The position numbers and the translations under genes were made by a program. The notes beneath the pieces are model-generated. The model was not told where the DNA came from and made no database searches. It saw only the letters and a program-made list of their open reading frames with translations. Below are positions 1 through 8,392 of a stretch of DNA of 63,755 nucleotides, piece by piece. Every line of letters starts with the position of its first letter. The stretch's first letter is position 1. The stretch is taken from IMG/VR virus record IMGVR_UViG_3300025132_000032, positions 1 to 63,755 of that record. One strand, written 5' to 3'. Origin of the DNA: a virus.

Positions 1-1145
1 CCAGCATCAGCTAATACATCAGAACCAGCAGTAGCTGTTTTACCTAATTCAGCAATCCAAGTATCTTCATGTAATGCAGCTGAATCAACCATCTCTAAGA
101 TTTCCATATCGATTTCCATTGAGATGTATTCAGATAACATTGAAGTTAACTCAGCCTCTGCATCAATTGAATGATAAGCATTCAAGTCTTGAGCAAATTC
201 TGGAGTCCATACAACTTTTAACTTTCTAGTCTTAGCAACTAAAGCTTCTTGTCTTAAAGCAACATCGATTTGAGGAATACCTAAATCATTAGTTGTTGGC
301 TCAGCGTCATTAGCTTCGAAGTCACCTCTTGATAAGTTATCAGCTGGAGCTTTCGTAAAGAAGATCTTTCCGATTGCAGTTGGAGCAGCTCCACCAGCAG
401 AATCTTTTGAAGTGAATAAGTAAGAGTTAGTACCTTCAGTGTAGTTGTAAGCAGATAAGTTATCAGCTACATCATATTTACCACCATCTGAACAAGAGAT
501 AGCAGCAGACTTAACCATATCAGAATCGAAATCTGTTGGATAGTTAGTTGATGCTAAAGTTACTTTCATAATTGTACCTGCAGCAGCAGATGCAGAAAGT
601 GCACCGTCATATCCAACATCTTCCCAAGATGCAGTTGCGTGAGCAGCAGTTACAGCAGTAGCAGAACCTTGTCCAGCTGTATATCCAGCTTTACCTCTAC
701 CGTAAATACCACCTGTTGGTGTAGATGAAGATGAAGTATCACCTAAGATATCAGTTCCATCTGTAAATTTCTTACCATTAGCATCACCCTGGATATCAGA
801 TCCATATTTGAAATCTAACCAGAATACTAGTCCTGATGGTAAGTTCATTGGTTGTACGCTAACAAATTCTTTAGCGCTTAATTCACCGAAGATTCTTCTA
901 ACTAGTGGAAGAGCAACTCCGTTCCATTCTTCAGCTGAAGTAGTAGAAGTAGCATTTGCTTCGGAAATTAATTGTTTCGCTTGATTTTCTAAAAGGATTG
1001 CAGTATTATGCTTATCGTATTCTTTATCGATACCTTCAAGAAGACCAGTTGAGTTCCATTTACTAACTAAAGCTTTAGTCTCGTTTCTTTGTGCACGAAA
1101 CTGATTAGAGCTTTCATTTAGTAAGTTTGAAATTTGATTTGACAT
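1..1145 (-). CDS. 23: Major capsid protein (gp23-like), 3' end cut off by window
   Basis: Partial gene: the ATG is at 1145 and the frame stays open to the window edge (about 381 codons). It begins MSNQISNLLNESSNQF and contains LVRRIFGELSAKEFVSVQPM followed by LPSGLVFWLDFKYG, which matches the conserved N-terminal region of T4-type gp23 (VVRRVFPNLIAFDLVGVQPL and then a GLVFALRFRYG-like stretch). The product forms the hexamers of the head shell and is probably trimmed by the gp21-type protease at 4467-5099. A good SD (ATAGGAGACAAAAA) precedes the ATG. It follows the acidic scaffold gene, the usual 22-23 order. Confidence 0.93.
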   Translation of the reverse strand, partial: MSNQISNLLNESSNQFRAQRNETKALVSKWNSTGLLEGIDKEYDKHNTAILLENQAKQLISEANATSTTSAEEWNGVALPLVRRIFGELSAKEFVSVQPMNLPSGLVFWLDFKYGSDIQGDANGKKFTDGTDILGDTSSSSTPTGGIYGRGKAGYTAGQGSATAVTAAHATASWEDVGYDGALSASAAAGTIMKVTLASTNYPTDFDSDMVKSAAISCSDGGKYDVADNLSAYNYTEGTNSYLFTSKDSAGGAAPTAIGKIFFTKAPADNLSRGDFEANDAEPTTNDLGIPQIDVALRQEALVAKTRKLKVVWTPEFAQDLNAYHSIDAEAELTSMLSEYISMEIDMEILEMVDSAALHEDTWIAELGKTATAGSDVLADA

Positions 1146-1184
1146 TTTTTGTCTCCTATTAATTTCTAAAATTATTAAATCGTT

Positions 1185-2120
1185 TTACAATAAACCAGCT
1201 AATTTTTTCATTCTATTAGCAAAGTCATTACTTTCAACTATCATACCTTTCTTAGGTGCAGTTGATTTTGAAGTTTTTGAAGCAAAACCTTCTGTTACTC
1301 GAGTCTTTCTCTTTGGAGTGTATGCTGTTAAAGATTCAGCTAAAGTAGAATAAACTAATTTAACTTCTCTTACAGTACCAGCTCTATCGAAAGTTTCGAT
1401 AACTTTCATTTTTTGCGATTCGTTCAAATCGTTACTTCTGAATAATTTGTTAGAAAATAAAAGTTTTGCATTAAGTAAATTAACTTCGTTGATTGTAGCT
1501 TTCAAAGATCTAATAGTTTTGTAAGCTTCTTCAAGTTCGTTAGTTTCTTCAACTTCTTCTTCTTCCATTTCTTCTTCTTGTAAAGATCTAATTACTTCGT
1601 CAAGGTCTAGGCTTTCATCCATATCTTCATCTTCTTCTACTTCTTCAGCTTCTTCAACGTCTTCAGCTTCGTCTGTAGTTTCTTCTTCAGATACTTCGTC
1701 ATCCTCTTCCTCTAATTCTTTGATGATCTCTTCTAGTTCAGCATCTTCTTCAACGTCTTCAGTTTCTTCAACTTCTTCGTCTTCTTTGATACCTTCCTCA
1801 GTTTCTTCACCTTCTTCTACTTCTTCACCTTCACCATAAGCCATCTCTTCTGCAGGTTCTGCTGCTTCTTCTGTATCTTCGTTTTCAGCAGCTAAATCAG
1901 TTGTTTCATCAGCCATTGCCATTTCCTCTGCATTCGGTGCAGTATCTTCGTCAGCTAATTCAGTTTCCTCTAATTCTTCTTCTTCCTGTATCTTTGCAGA
2001 TAGCATAGATTGTAGTTTTGGAGTAAAAGCTTCTTCTAAAGCTAATTTTGCGTTTGCAATTGCAGTTTCTCTAACAGCCTTCGCGTCAGCAATAGCTTCT
2101 TTCAATAAGTCTTTTGACAT
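1185..2120 (-). CDS. 22: Prohead core scaffold protein (gp22-like), very acidic
   Basis: 311 aa. The N-terminus (KEAIADAKAVRETAIANAKL and then ALEEAFTPKLQSMLSAK) is a helix of the kind seen in prohead core proteins of marine T4-like phages. Residues ~45-195 are an extreme Glu/Asp-rich low-complexity stretch, followed by a helical domain and a C-terminus FANRMKKLAGLL. It lies immediately upstream of the capsid gene, as gene 22 does in T4. Likely role: assembly core inside the prohead, later degraded by the gp21-type protease. SD AAAGGAG. The assignment rests on position, composition and the N-terminal motif. Confidence 0.8.
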   Translation of the reverse strand: MSKDLLKEAIADAKAVRETAIANAKLALEEAFTPKLQSMLSAKIQEEEELEETELADEDTAPNAEEMAMADETTDLAAENEDTEEAAEPAEEMAYGEGEEVEEGEETEEGIKEDEEVEETEDVEEDAELEEIIKELEEEDDEVSEEETTDEAEDVEEAEEVEEDEDMDESLDLDEVIRSLQEEEMEEEEVEETNELEEAYKTIRSLKATINEVNLLNAKLLFSNKLFRSNDLNESQKMKVIETFDRAGTVREVKLVYSTLAESLTAYTPKRKTRVTEGFASKTSKSTAPKKGMIVESNDFANRMKKLAGLL

Positions 2121-2242
2121 TATTTCTCTCCTTTAATATGTAATTTTGGAAGTAAGGTTATTGGGAACCTTAATATCGATTGTTTTTCATATACTGCATT
2201 ATATTAGAATAGATAACGCATTTTTGTATATCTGTTTGTGAA

Positions 2243-2252
2243 TATAAATATA
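2243..2252 (-). promoter_or_regulatory. Late-type motif TATATTTATA upstream of scaffold/capsid genes
   Basis: Minus strand reads TATATTTATA, ~120 nt before the scaffold ATG at 2120 and downstream of the bS21 terminator hairpin. It is a variant of the GATATTTATA motif found before other late genes. Function inferred from position only. Confidence 0.4.
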
Positions 2253-2288
2253 TAGGAATATATGAAAAGACTAAAAAAACCACAACAA

Positions 2289-2318
2289 TTTAGGCAATAT
2301 TGTTATATATTACCTAAA
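2289..2318 (-). terminator. Stem-loop terminator after the bS21 gene
   Basis: Arms 2289-2300 and 2307-2318 pair over 12 bp with one mismatch around a 6-nt loop. On the minus strand the stem is followed by a T-rich stretch (GTTGTGGTTTTTTT). It lies 20 nt past the stop codon of the bS21 gene. Confidence 0.65.
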
Positions 2319-2338
2319 CCATTATTTCAAATAGGTTA

Positions 2339-2674
2339 TTATTGCGCTTTGCCGTCTATAATAGCAGTCCAGATGTGATTTTTATCATGTGCTTTTCTCC
2401 ATCTGTCGTGTTTCTGTTGAGCTCTTACTGCTTTTTCTTTCTTTATAACTCTCTTTTTAGACTCCTTAACGAAATATCTTCTATCTCTTAATTCTTCTAA
2501 TGTACCAGAATCTTTCATTTGTCTCTTAAATATTTTAAGAGCTTTTTCAACATCTCCAGATGATGTCCCTGGTACTTTGACACCAGATGGTACACCCGGC
2601 ATTATAAATTCATGTCTTTTGCGGTAATTTTTAATAGGCTTACCAGACCTGTCTTTAGGAATAAATTTACCCAT
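2339..2674 (-). CDS. rpsU-like: Ribosomal protein bS21 homologue with N-terminal extension
   Basis: 111 aa, basic. Residues ~41-95 align with bacterial bS21: VEKALKIFKRQMKDSGTLEE then LRDRRYFVKESKKR, matching the FKR...(A/S)G.L.E(L/V)R.R.(F/Y).K.S..R pattern of the E. coli protein. bS21 sits on the 30S platform next to the anti-SD end of 16S rRNA. A 40-residue N-terminal extension (MGKFIPKDRSGKPIKNYRKR...) is not found in E. coli bS21. The gene has its own early-type promoter (2711-2742) and its own terminator, so it is an independent unit amid head genes. No SD precedes the ATG. bS21 genes are known from other marine phages. Its role here, modifying host ribosomes, is inferred. Confidence 0.85.
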   Translation of the reverse strand: MGKFIPKDRSGKPIKNYRKRHEFIMPGVPSGVKVPGTSSGDVEKALKIFKRQMKDSGTLEELRDRRYFVKESKKRVIKKEKAVRAQQKHDRWRKAHDKNHIWTAIIDGKAQ

Positions 2675-2710
2675 AGTATTATAAGTTTTTGTTAATAATT
2701 TTATTTAGTA

Positions 2711-2742
2711 CTAATATAACAAAAAAAATTGACTTATCCAAA
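2711..2742 (-). promoter_or_regulatory. Early-type promoter P1 (bS21)
   Basis: Minus strand: TTTG (2742-2739), 20-nt spacer starting GATAAGTC, then TATATT (2718-2713). One of ten matching sites, all with exactly a 20-nt spacer. It overlaps the terminator hairpin of the upstream gene, with the TTTG lying partly in the hairpin loop. Confidence 0.75.
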
Positions 2743-2753
2743 GAATAAGCCAA
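2720..2753 (-). terminator. Terminator of the 2786-3742 gene, overlapping promoter P1
   Basis: Minus strand TTGGCTTAT (2753-2745) pairs with ATAAGTCAA (2737-2729) with one G-U pair. The 7-nt loop contains TTTGG, and eight T's follow (2728-2721). It is a good intrinsic terminator that shares its bases with the bS21 promoter. Confidence 0.6.
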
Positions 2754-2785
2754 CTTTTTCATTGAGAGCGATGATTATTTTATTT

Positions 2786-3742
2786 TTACCAACCAGCTTT
2801 AATTTTTGTAGGTTTAGCACCTTCTAATGCTTTCATTCTTTTGTTAAAGTCTTTGAATAGATCTTGCATTTCTTTTAATGTTCCAGCCATTCTATCTTTA
2901 TGATACCCAGAATCTCTTGGATCATCTTTATATTTCAAAGCCGATTTGTTTTGCTCTTGAAATCTTCTAAACTTTTCCATTATGTTACTATATAAATTTG
3001 ATGCATTACCATATTCATTATTCCATGTATCCATGTACATACCTTGAGATAACATTTTAGTGTGATTTTCAATTGCTTTTTGAAATAGTTCAGTTGCTCT
3101 TTTTACCATATCTCTTGCTGATTTCCAACCACCTTCTCCAGCTTTCATTTTTAATGCATCTTGATATCTTGATTTATTTTTTCTTAATACATCTCTTGCA
3201 CTCATTAAAGCAGTAGCTCCATCTTTTGCTTTTGATCTTTGAGCTTGAACATCAGCAGAGCTTGGTATATTAGAAATATCTATTCTATAAACTACATCTG
3301 CATAAGCATTAAATTGTTTGAAATTGTGAACGCCTTTCTTTTCATAACCAGCTCCAGCTCTATCACCTTTTCTATCAACTATGTTTCCATTAGCACCTAA
3401 AATTTTCTTTCCTAAAGTCATACCAAGTAAACCTGGTCTTATTGTATTATAGTAATAGCCTTTGTCTTGCATATTTTGTTTTGACTTAGTTACTACAAAT
3501 ACATTCATTATATTTGCTCCTGCATCACCTGATGTAGCTTTTACAACAGCTGAGTCTGGAGTGTTTGCCCAATCGAACTTTTTCCATCTAGCCATTTTAT
3601 CAAAGATACCTTTTCCACCAGACCATCTTTCAGATGCAAGCAATGAGTATAAATCTGTAAGCTTTTTAGATTGAAATTTTTCTGTTAGTAGAAGATTTTG
3701 TAATTCTTCTTTAATTATTTTTCTTATAGTTTTAGAATTCAT
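2786..3742 (-). CDS. Hypothetical head-cluster protein
   Basis: 318 aa, basic, no family recognised. The N-terminus MNSKTIRKIIKE|EL contains an (I/L)-x-E site about 12 residues in, like the capsid-targeting leader that gp21 removes from T4 internal head proteins. The body (e.g. LLGMTLGKKILGANGNIVDR) shows no catalytic motif I know. It has a strong SD (GGAGG) and sits 2 nt after the previous gene between protease and capsid genes. An internal head protein is a reasonable guess. Confidence 0.6.
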   Translation of the reverse strand: MNSKTIRKIIKEELQNLLLTEKFQSKKLTDLYSLLASERWSGGKGIFDKMARWKKFDWANTPDSAVVKATSGDAGANIMNVFVVTKSKQNMQDKGYYYNTIRPGLLGMTLGKKILGANGNIVDRKGDRAGAGYEKKGVHNFKQFNAYADVVYRIDISNIPSSADVQAQRSKAKDGATALMSARDVLRKNKSRYQDALKMKAGEGGWKSARDMVKRATELFQKAIENHTKMLSQGMYMDTWNNEYGNASNLYSNIMEKFRRFQEQNKSALKYKDDPRDSGYHKDRMAGTLKEMQDLFKDFNKRMKALEGAKPTKIKAGW

Positions 3743-3744
3743 TA

Positions 3745-4467
3745 TTATCCTCCTATTCTTGAGTATGTTAGCATTTTATCAATAGCCTTAAGAGCTTGTT
3801 TCTTTGCAGTTTCAAATTCTTTACCGTATCTTCCAGAGCCTCCAGCTTTTTTTGCTGCTCCTACCATTCCCTTTATCTTTTTAATATTTTCAGTTTCCCT
3901 AGATGTTCTCATCTTTGGAGCTGCTTCATTTTTTAATTTACTTAAAGATATACCTTCAGTTTTCTTTGCTACAACTCCTAGTTTGTGATGTAAGTACTCA
4001 TCTGAATCGTCTGTGTCTCCGTCGTTATCTATATCTTTATCTTCAAGATCTTCATAATCAGTTTCAGCTTCTTTATCATCTATCTTATCAAGTGCTTCAG
4101 CAATTTCGTAATATTTACCAAGCTTGTGACCTATATCTTCAAATACAGATTCTAATCTTTGTTGCAATGTTGAAATTTCATTTGCAGTTTTAGAAAATAA
4201 TTCTACAGAAGAATTAACTTCTTTCATATCTCTTTTTACAGATATACCATCAAACCAATCACCAGCTTCATTGACTGCTAATTCAGAAGCCTTTTTGGAA
4301 AGCTCCTTTAGAGTTTCAACTAATTCTTTAATATCTGATTCTCTGTAGACAGATTTACCATATTCATTGAATTTAGAAACAGAATCTATGATAGATCTTT
4401 TTTCTTCTCTAGTTAAAGCTTTAGCTTGAGACTCTTCGTTTTCTTTTAATAGTCTTTTTAATTTCAT
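3745..4467 (-). CDS. Prohead/virion protein with acidic calcium-loop-like motif
   Basis: 240 aa from the ATG at 4467, chosen because GAAGGAGAAAATA precedes it; a longer frame from 4512 would overlap the protease gene. The ATG overlaps the protease stop (TAATG). It begins MKLKRLLKENEES with an L-K-E site near the start. Residues ~140-160 read DKDIDNDGDTDDSDEYLHHK, an Asp-rich DxDxDG loop like EF-hand/dockerin calcium sites, which recurs in marine T4-like virion proteins. Middle residues are helical. Position just after gp21 suggests a prohead core component; function not established. Confidence 0.65.
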   Translation of the reverse strand: MKLKRLLKENEESQAKALTREEKRSIIDSVSKFNEYGKSVYRESDIKELVETLKELSKKASELAVNEAGDWFDGISVKRDMKEVNSSVELFSKTANEISTLQQRLESVFEDIGHKLGKYYEIAEALDKIDDKEAETDYEDLEDKDIDNDGDTDDSDEYLHHKLGVVAKKTEGISLSKLKNEAAPKMRTSRETENIKKIKGMVGAAKKAGGSGRYGKEFETAKKQALKAIDKMLTYSRIGG

Positions 4468-5099
4468 TATTTTCTCCTTCTCGGTAAAGAACATTTGCAT
4501 GTTAAGTCGCAAAGTATTTCATTTATTATAGAGTTTACTTTGTCGTATTTATTATTTACAATTGATTTTGTAACAGATTCGTTTACTGGGTGCATAAAAG
4601 CTCCATGAGTAGATGGGTTAGAAACGAAGTCCCAACAAACTAATTCAAAGTCGCCTTGTACTTCTAATGTTCCATCTTCTGATAATTGCTTGACAGAACC
4701 CATACCTCTTGATGATATACCTAGTTTTATATTAGCTTTCAATAATTCTTTTAGTATATTACCAGATGGTGTTCCAAGTACTTCTACTTGTCCCATTAAA
4801 TCGTTATCTTTCCACCATATCTTATTTATATTGTGTGAAGCATTTTGCAAATTAACAACAGAAGAATCTGGGTGGTCTAGTTCTCCTAAAGCTCTTCTTT
4901 CTGCTATTTCAGTCTTTGCATATTTTTCAGCTTCTCTAACTAAAATCTCTTTTGGATAAATTCTACCATTTTGATTTTTAGCTCCAGCTCTTTGTAATAC
5001 ACCAGTAACAATAACTCTTCCGTTATTTTTTTCTTCTGATTCTTTGATCAGTTCTGGGCTTACATTAAATGGTATAGTATCTATTAAAATATTTTTCAT
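4467..5099 (-). CDS. 21: Prohead maturation protease (gp21-like, S80 family)
   Basis: 210 aa from the ATG at 5099, preceded by TTGGAGCAAGCA; a TTG at 5111 is less likely. Serine protease that cleaves scaffold, capsid and internal proteins after (I/L)-x-E. Numbered from MKNILIDT, the motifs are GELDHP (His near 76), GISSRGMG (Ser near 129-130) and CWDFVSNPSTHGA with Asp near 157, matching herpesvirus-like prohead proteases. The start overlaps the upstream 45-aa gene (ATGA), and the stop overlaps the next start. Order portal-protease-scaffold-capsid is as in T4. Confidence 0.92.
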   Translation of the reverse strand: MKNILIDTIPFNVSPELIKESEEKNNGRVIVTGVLQRAGAKNQNGRIYPKEILVREAEKYAKTEIAERRALGELDHPDSSVVNLQNASHNINKIWWKDNDLMGQVEVLGTPSGNILKELLKANIKLGISSRGMGSVKQLSEDGTLEVQGDFELVCWDFVSNPSTHGAFMHPVNESVTKSIVNNKYDKVNSIINEILCDLTCKCSLPRRRK

Positions 5100-5233
5100 T
5101 GCTTGCTCCAAACGGTTCTTTTTCTATATAAATCAAAAAACAGTTCAGCAATTTCAGAACGAATTATTTTTCGTATTCTTGCTAGATCTTCTTTTTCTAG
5201 TTTTTCTTTTAATATAGTCTTTTTCTTTTTCAT
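5096..5233 (-). CDS. Small basic prohead-cluster protein (45 aa)
   Basis: 45 aa: MKKKKTILKEKLEKEDLARI then RKIIRSEIAELFFDLYR, ending SKQ. Both ends overlap neighbours (TAATG with the upstream stop, ATGA with the protease start), which supports translation. Highly charged and helical. T4 has the small core gene 67 in the same place between portal and protease, so a gp67-like role is possible, but similarity is positional only. Confidence 0.6.
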   Translation of the reverse strand: MKKKKTILKEKLEKEDLARIRKIIRSEIAELFFDLYRKRTVWSKQ

Positions 5234-5679
5234 TAAAATCTTCTTAACCTATTTGATATTCTATTCATTTTCTCTGATATCTTTGCAAGGTTACTTCTAG
5301 TAGATTTCCAATATTTAGATTCATCTACTCCCGATTCAGATTTTAATTTTATATTCTGATTGACTATACGTTCAATTTTATATAGCTTACTATTAATTTC
5401 TTTTATAGCTCTATTTACTTTTTGCTTTGCAGTTGCTGATTCGTCTTTCTTATATTCTTTATAAGATACTTCATTCATCAAAGTTGCTTTTGCTAAAGTC
5501 ATAAACTTAGATTCTTTCACTTTCTTATAACCACCAACTTCTAAGTCTTTCTTTTTCTTTTTACCAAAAGCATATTTTGTATTGTATTCACCTCCTGCAT
5601 CTGCAGTTGTATTTGCTTCTTCTATTTCTTCCTCTTTGAATTTATCTTCTAATTCTTTCAATTTTTTATTTAGAGACAT
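5233..5679 (-). CDS. Hypothetical prohead-cluster protein
   Basis: 148 aa, charged, with the motif GEYNTKYAFGKKKKK near residues 30-45 and a helical C-terminus. The conserved-looking YAFGK patch and the location between portal and protease suggest a structural or assembly protein. It overlaps its upstream neighbour by 14 nt and has SD AAAGGAG. No enzyme motif seen. Confidence 0.6.
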   Translation of the reverse strand: MSLNKKLKELEDKFKEEEIEEANTTADAGGEYNTKYAFGKKKKKDLEVGGYKKVKESKFMTLAKATLMNEVSYKEYKKDESATAKQKVNRAIKEINSKLYKIERIVNQNIKLKSESGVDESKYWKSTRSNLAKISEKMNRISNRLRRF

Positions 5680-6526
5680 TTTTCAACTCCTTTATTAAAT
5701 CATAAGAACGAAGCAAAGAAACTAGATGCAAATCTTTTAATTTCTTTTCGCCTTGTATTTTTAACAATTGCGTTTTTACTTCAGCTATTTTTATTTTTAC
5801 AATTTTATCATTAACTTTTGTTTCACATTTACTTAAGCTATTTGCAAGCTTTATAACTTCAGAGTCTGCATACTTCTTTAACCTCTCAGTATTTGAAACA
5901 TTATTAATATATTCTTTTAACAATCTTTTTTGCGAAATACTAAGTTTTCCATATTTAGCATTGAATTTTTCTAGCAATATATTATAAGACAATATTCTTA
6001 GATCTTTATCGCCTTGTGAAAATTCTTTTAAGACAGTTGCTTTTTGTTTTCCAACTTCTGAAGATTTACCAGTTATAGATTCTATGATAGTATATCTTGA
6101 TCTTACCTTATCTGCTGGGTTTACATAATCTTTATCTAAAGTTTTAGCAATAGATGCATTCATTTTATAATTTGAAATTTTAGTTTTGAAAAAAGCTTCT
6201 AGATTATAATTTTGCTTTATTTCTTTAATCAAATTATATTTCTCTTTTCTTAATGCTGTTCTATTAATTTTAGCATATTCTCTTATAACTGCATCTATAA
6301 ATCTATTAGCTTTATCTTCTGTATTAAACTTTTGATTTTGCAAAGTATGATACATTTGTATTTCTTTTCTAATATTAGTTTTAGAATTAAAATGCGTTTC
6401 TAATATTTTTATAGCAGGAGATTTCTTTACACCGTTCAAAGTGTCACTAGTAATTTGTCTTACCAGTAGTTCAAACAATACACCTGTATTTTTGAATTTA
6501 GAGTGTTTCAATTTTTTATATTTCAT
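5666..6526 (-). CDS. Hypothetical protein downstream of portal
   Basis: 286 aa, Lys-rich and mainly helical, starting MKYKKLKHSKFKNTGVLFEL. I know no function for it. It lies between portal and prohead genes, with a GATATTTATA motif just upstream (6544-6553) and a short leader. Probably an assembly or internal head protein by context. Confidence 0.6.
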   Translation of the reverse strand: MKYKKLKHSKFKNTGVLFELLVRQITSDTLNGVKKSPAIKILETHFNSKTNIRKEIQMYHTLQNQKFNTEDKANRFIDAVIREYAKINRTALRKEKYNLIKEIKQNYNLEAFFKTKISNYKMNASIAKTLDKDYVNPADKVRSRYTIIESITGKSSEVGKQKATVLKEFSQGDKDLRILSYNILLEKFNAKYGKLSISQKRLLKEYINNVSNTERLKKYADSEVIKLANSLSKCETKVNDKIVKIKIAEVKTQLLKIQGEKKLKDLHLVSLLRSYDLIKELKNVSK

Positions 6527-6543
6527 CTTCTCTGCCTATTTCT

Positions 6544-6553
6544 TATAAATATC
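6544..6553 (-). promoter_or_regulatory. Late-type motif GATATTTATA
   Basis: Located 18 nt before the ATG at 6526, in the short gap after the portal gene. Same decamer as before other late genes. Confidence 0.5.
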
Positions 6554-6562
6554 ATATAACTA

Positions 6563-8377
6563 TTAAATGTTATCATCTAATAGACTGTTTTCATTCAATA
6601 TAGAAGTGTTTTTGCTTTTATTAAATAAATTTTTTGCTATAGAAAGATTTGATTCTCTTTTCAAAGCGTTTGTTCTTTTTCTAACATTATTACTTAATTT
6701 ACCTTCTCTACTTCTAATTTCCTTACCAAGAGGATCTCTTCCTCTTGCAGAATCTTGTTGTCCTGATTTTGGGCCTTCATCTGGTCTGCCTACTTTACCT
6801 TTTATTTCAAAAGCATTTGCATCACCAGGTTCTCTTTCTTCTTCTTGATCTACCATTGCAAGAGCATGAGGTGTTCCAAGAGATTCTTTAGAAACTTTCG
6901 GATCATTTCCTTCTTGTTCTAATTGCATTTTTCTAAATCTTTCTTTAGCATCTGCAATTACTTTTTCTCTTTCAGATTCAATATCTTCATCAGATAATTC
7001 GAATACATTCTTATAAACCCAATCTTCTGAAAGTATTTGCGTATCTTTTATTTCTCTAGCTAGTTGTATTTTACTATTCCATAATTCAATTTGTTCTTGT
7101 TGATAAATTGTAGAAGGGTTTGTTAATTGCAAATCGAAATCTGCTAGATCTTCATCGTTATACCCTTGAGAATATAAATGTACAATTGCTATTTTTGTAA
7201 GCTCTGAAACTAAGATTCTTTGTATTCTTTCTATAGTTCTTGCAAATCTAACATCTTGTGCTGCTAGTGTTGCTTTTCCTTCAACTCCTTCCTCATAACC
7301 AATAAAAGCTTTAGGTATTTTCAATGCAGCAAACATTCTTTCTTTCAAATAATTTACATCATCGATACCAGTCCATTCCATCCCTGAAAGTGTATCTATT
7401 TCTGTACCGGATTGACCACCTCTTACTGGAAGATAAAAGTCTTCCATCATATTATTCATATTATATTTCAAATCATATTGACCAGTTTTAGTATCTACAT
7501 AAGGAGTTTTCTTTGATTTATTTATAACTCTTTGCATATATGTATCTACTTCTGCTGGAGGTATATTACCTATATCAACTTTGAATATTCTTTTTTCTGG
7601 TGCTCTCATAATTCTATGGATCATCATTGCATCTTCCATAAGAGTTAATTGTTTCCAACACTTTCTTGATGGCTCAATCATAGATTTACCATAAGGTAAA
7701 AAGTTTGTATCTGATAATAATCTAAAGTGAGCTATTTCATAATTATCATATTCTACTTTAGCAACTTTAGAATTGTAACCAGATTGTCCACCCATCGAAG
7801 CATCTTGTACAAATTGCACTAGCTCTGGATTGTTAGGGTCAAAATTTTCATGCCTATACATTTCATAACTAGATATAGGAGTTACACCAATTATACCCAT
7901 CTTTTCAGCAATATCTAACTTCAAATAGAAGTCTCCATATTTACACATGTTACGAACCCATGGCCATAAGTTAAATTCAATATTTATTATATCGTAAAAT
8001 AAATTGTGAAGAATTTTTTTAACTTCTTCATTTTTACTGTTGATAGTTAGTACATCACCAAACTCATCTCTTAAAGTAGATTCATCTGCATAGATATCTA
8101 ATGCTGCTGATATAATTGAATCTTCATCCATTATTTCATAATCACCATATAGTTGTAATTTTAACGTGTGAAAGTTTGGATCATTAGCAGGGTTAACTGC
8201 TCCCATTGTAGAATGCAGTTTACTAAATCTATCTATTAATCTGTTTGTTGAAAGTTTTTCTTTTGCTTGAGCTTTATTTACATCTATAACCTTTAGTTTA
8301 TTATTGCCAATTCTACGGACAATAGTATTAGTTGAAAATAACCCTCTTAATCTATTAAAAAATGTATTGTTTTCCAT
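6563..8377 (-). CDS. 20: Portal vertex protein (gp20-like)
   Basis: 604 aa, close to T4 gp20 (524 aa) and its relatives. Recognisable portal segments include DPNFHTLKLQLYGDYEIMDE, YADESTLRDEFGDVL, RAPEKRIFKVDIGNIPPAEV and LKIPKAFIGYEEGVEGKATL. The product forms the dodecameric ring at the head vertex through which DNA is packaged and to which neck and tail attach. The C-terminal ~100 residues are charged and disordered. It follows terminase by 15 nt, the T4 order. Confidence 0.93.
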   Translation of the reverse strand: MENNTFFNRLRGLFSTNTIVRRIGNNKLKVIDVNKAQAKEKLSTNRLIDRFSKLHSTMGAVNPANDPNFHTLKLQLYGDYEIMDEDSIISAALDIYADESTLRDEFGDVLTINSKNEEVKKILHNLFYDIINIEFNLWPWVRNMCKYGDFYLKLDIAEKMGIIGVTPISSYEMYRHENFDPNNPELVQFVQDASMGGQSGYNSKVAKVEYDNYEIAHFRLLSDTNFLPYGKSMIEPSRKCWKQLTLMEDAMMIHRIMRAPEKRIFKVDIGNIPPAEVDTYMQRVINKSKKTPYVDTKTGQYDLKYNMNNMMEDFYLPVRGGQSGTEIDTLSGMEWTGIDDVNYLKERMFAALKIPKAFIGYEEGVEGKATLAAQDVRFARTIERIQRILVSELTKIAIVHLYSQGYNDEDLADFDLQLTNPSTIYQQEQIELWNSKIQLAREIKDTQILSEDWVYKNVFELSDEDIESEREKVIADAKERFRKMQLEQEGNDPKVSKESLGTPHALAMVDQEEEREPGDANAFEIKGKVGRPDEGPKSGQQDSARGRDPLGKEIRSREGKLSNNVRKRTNALKRESNLSIAKNLFNKSKNTSILNENSLLDDNI

Positions 8378-8392
8378 TTTATTTCTAACCCT

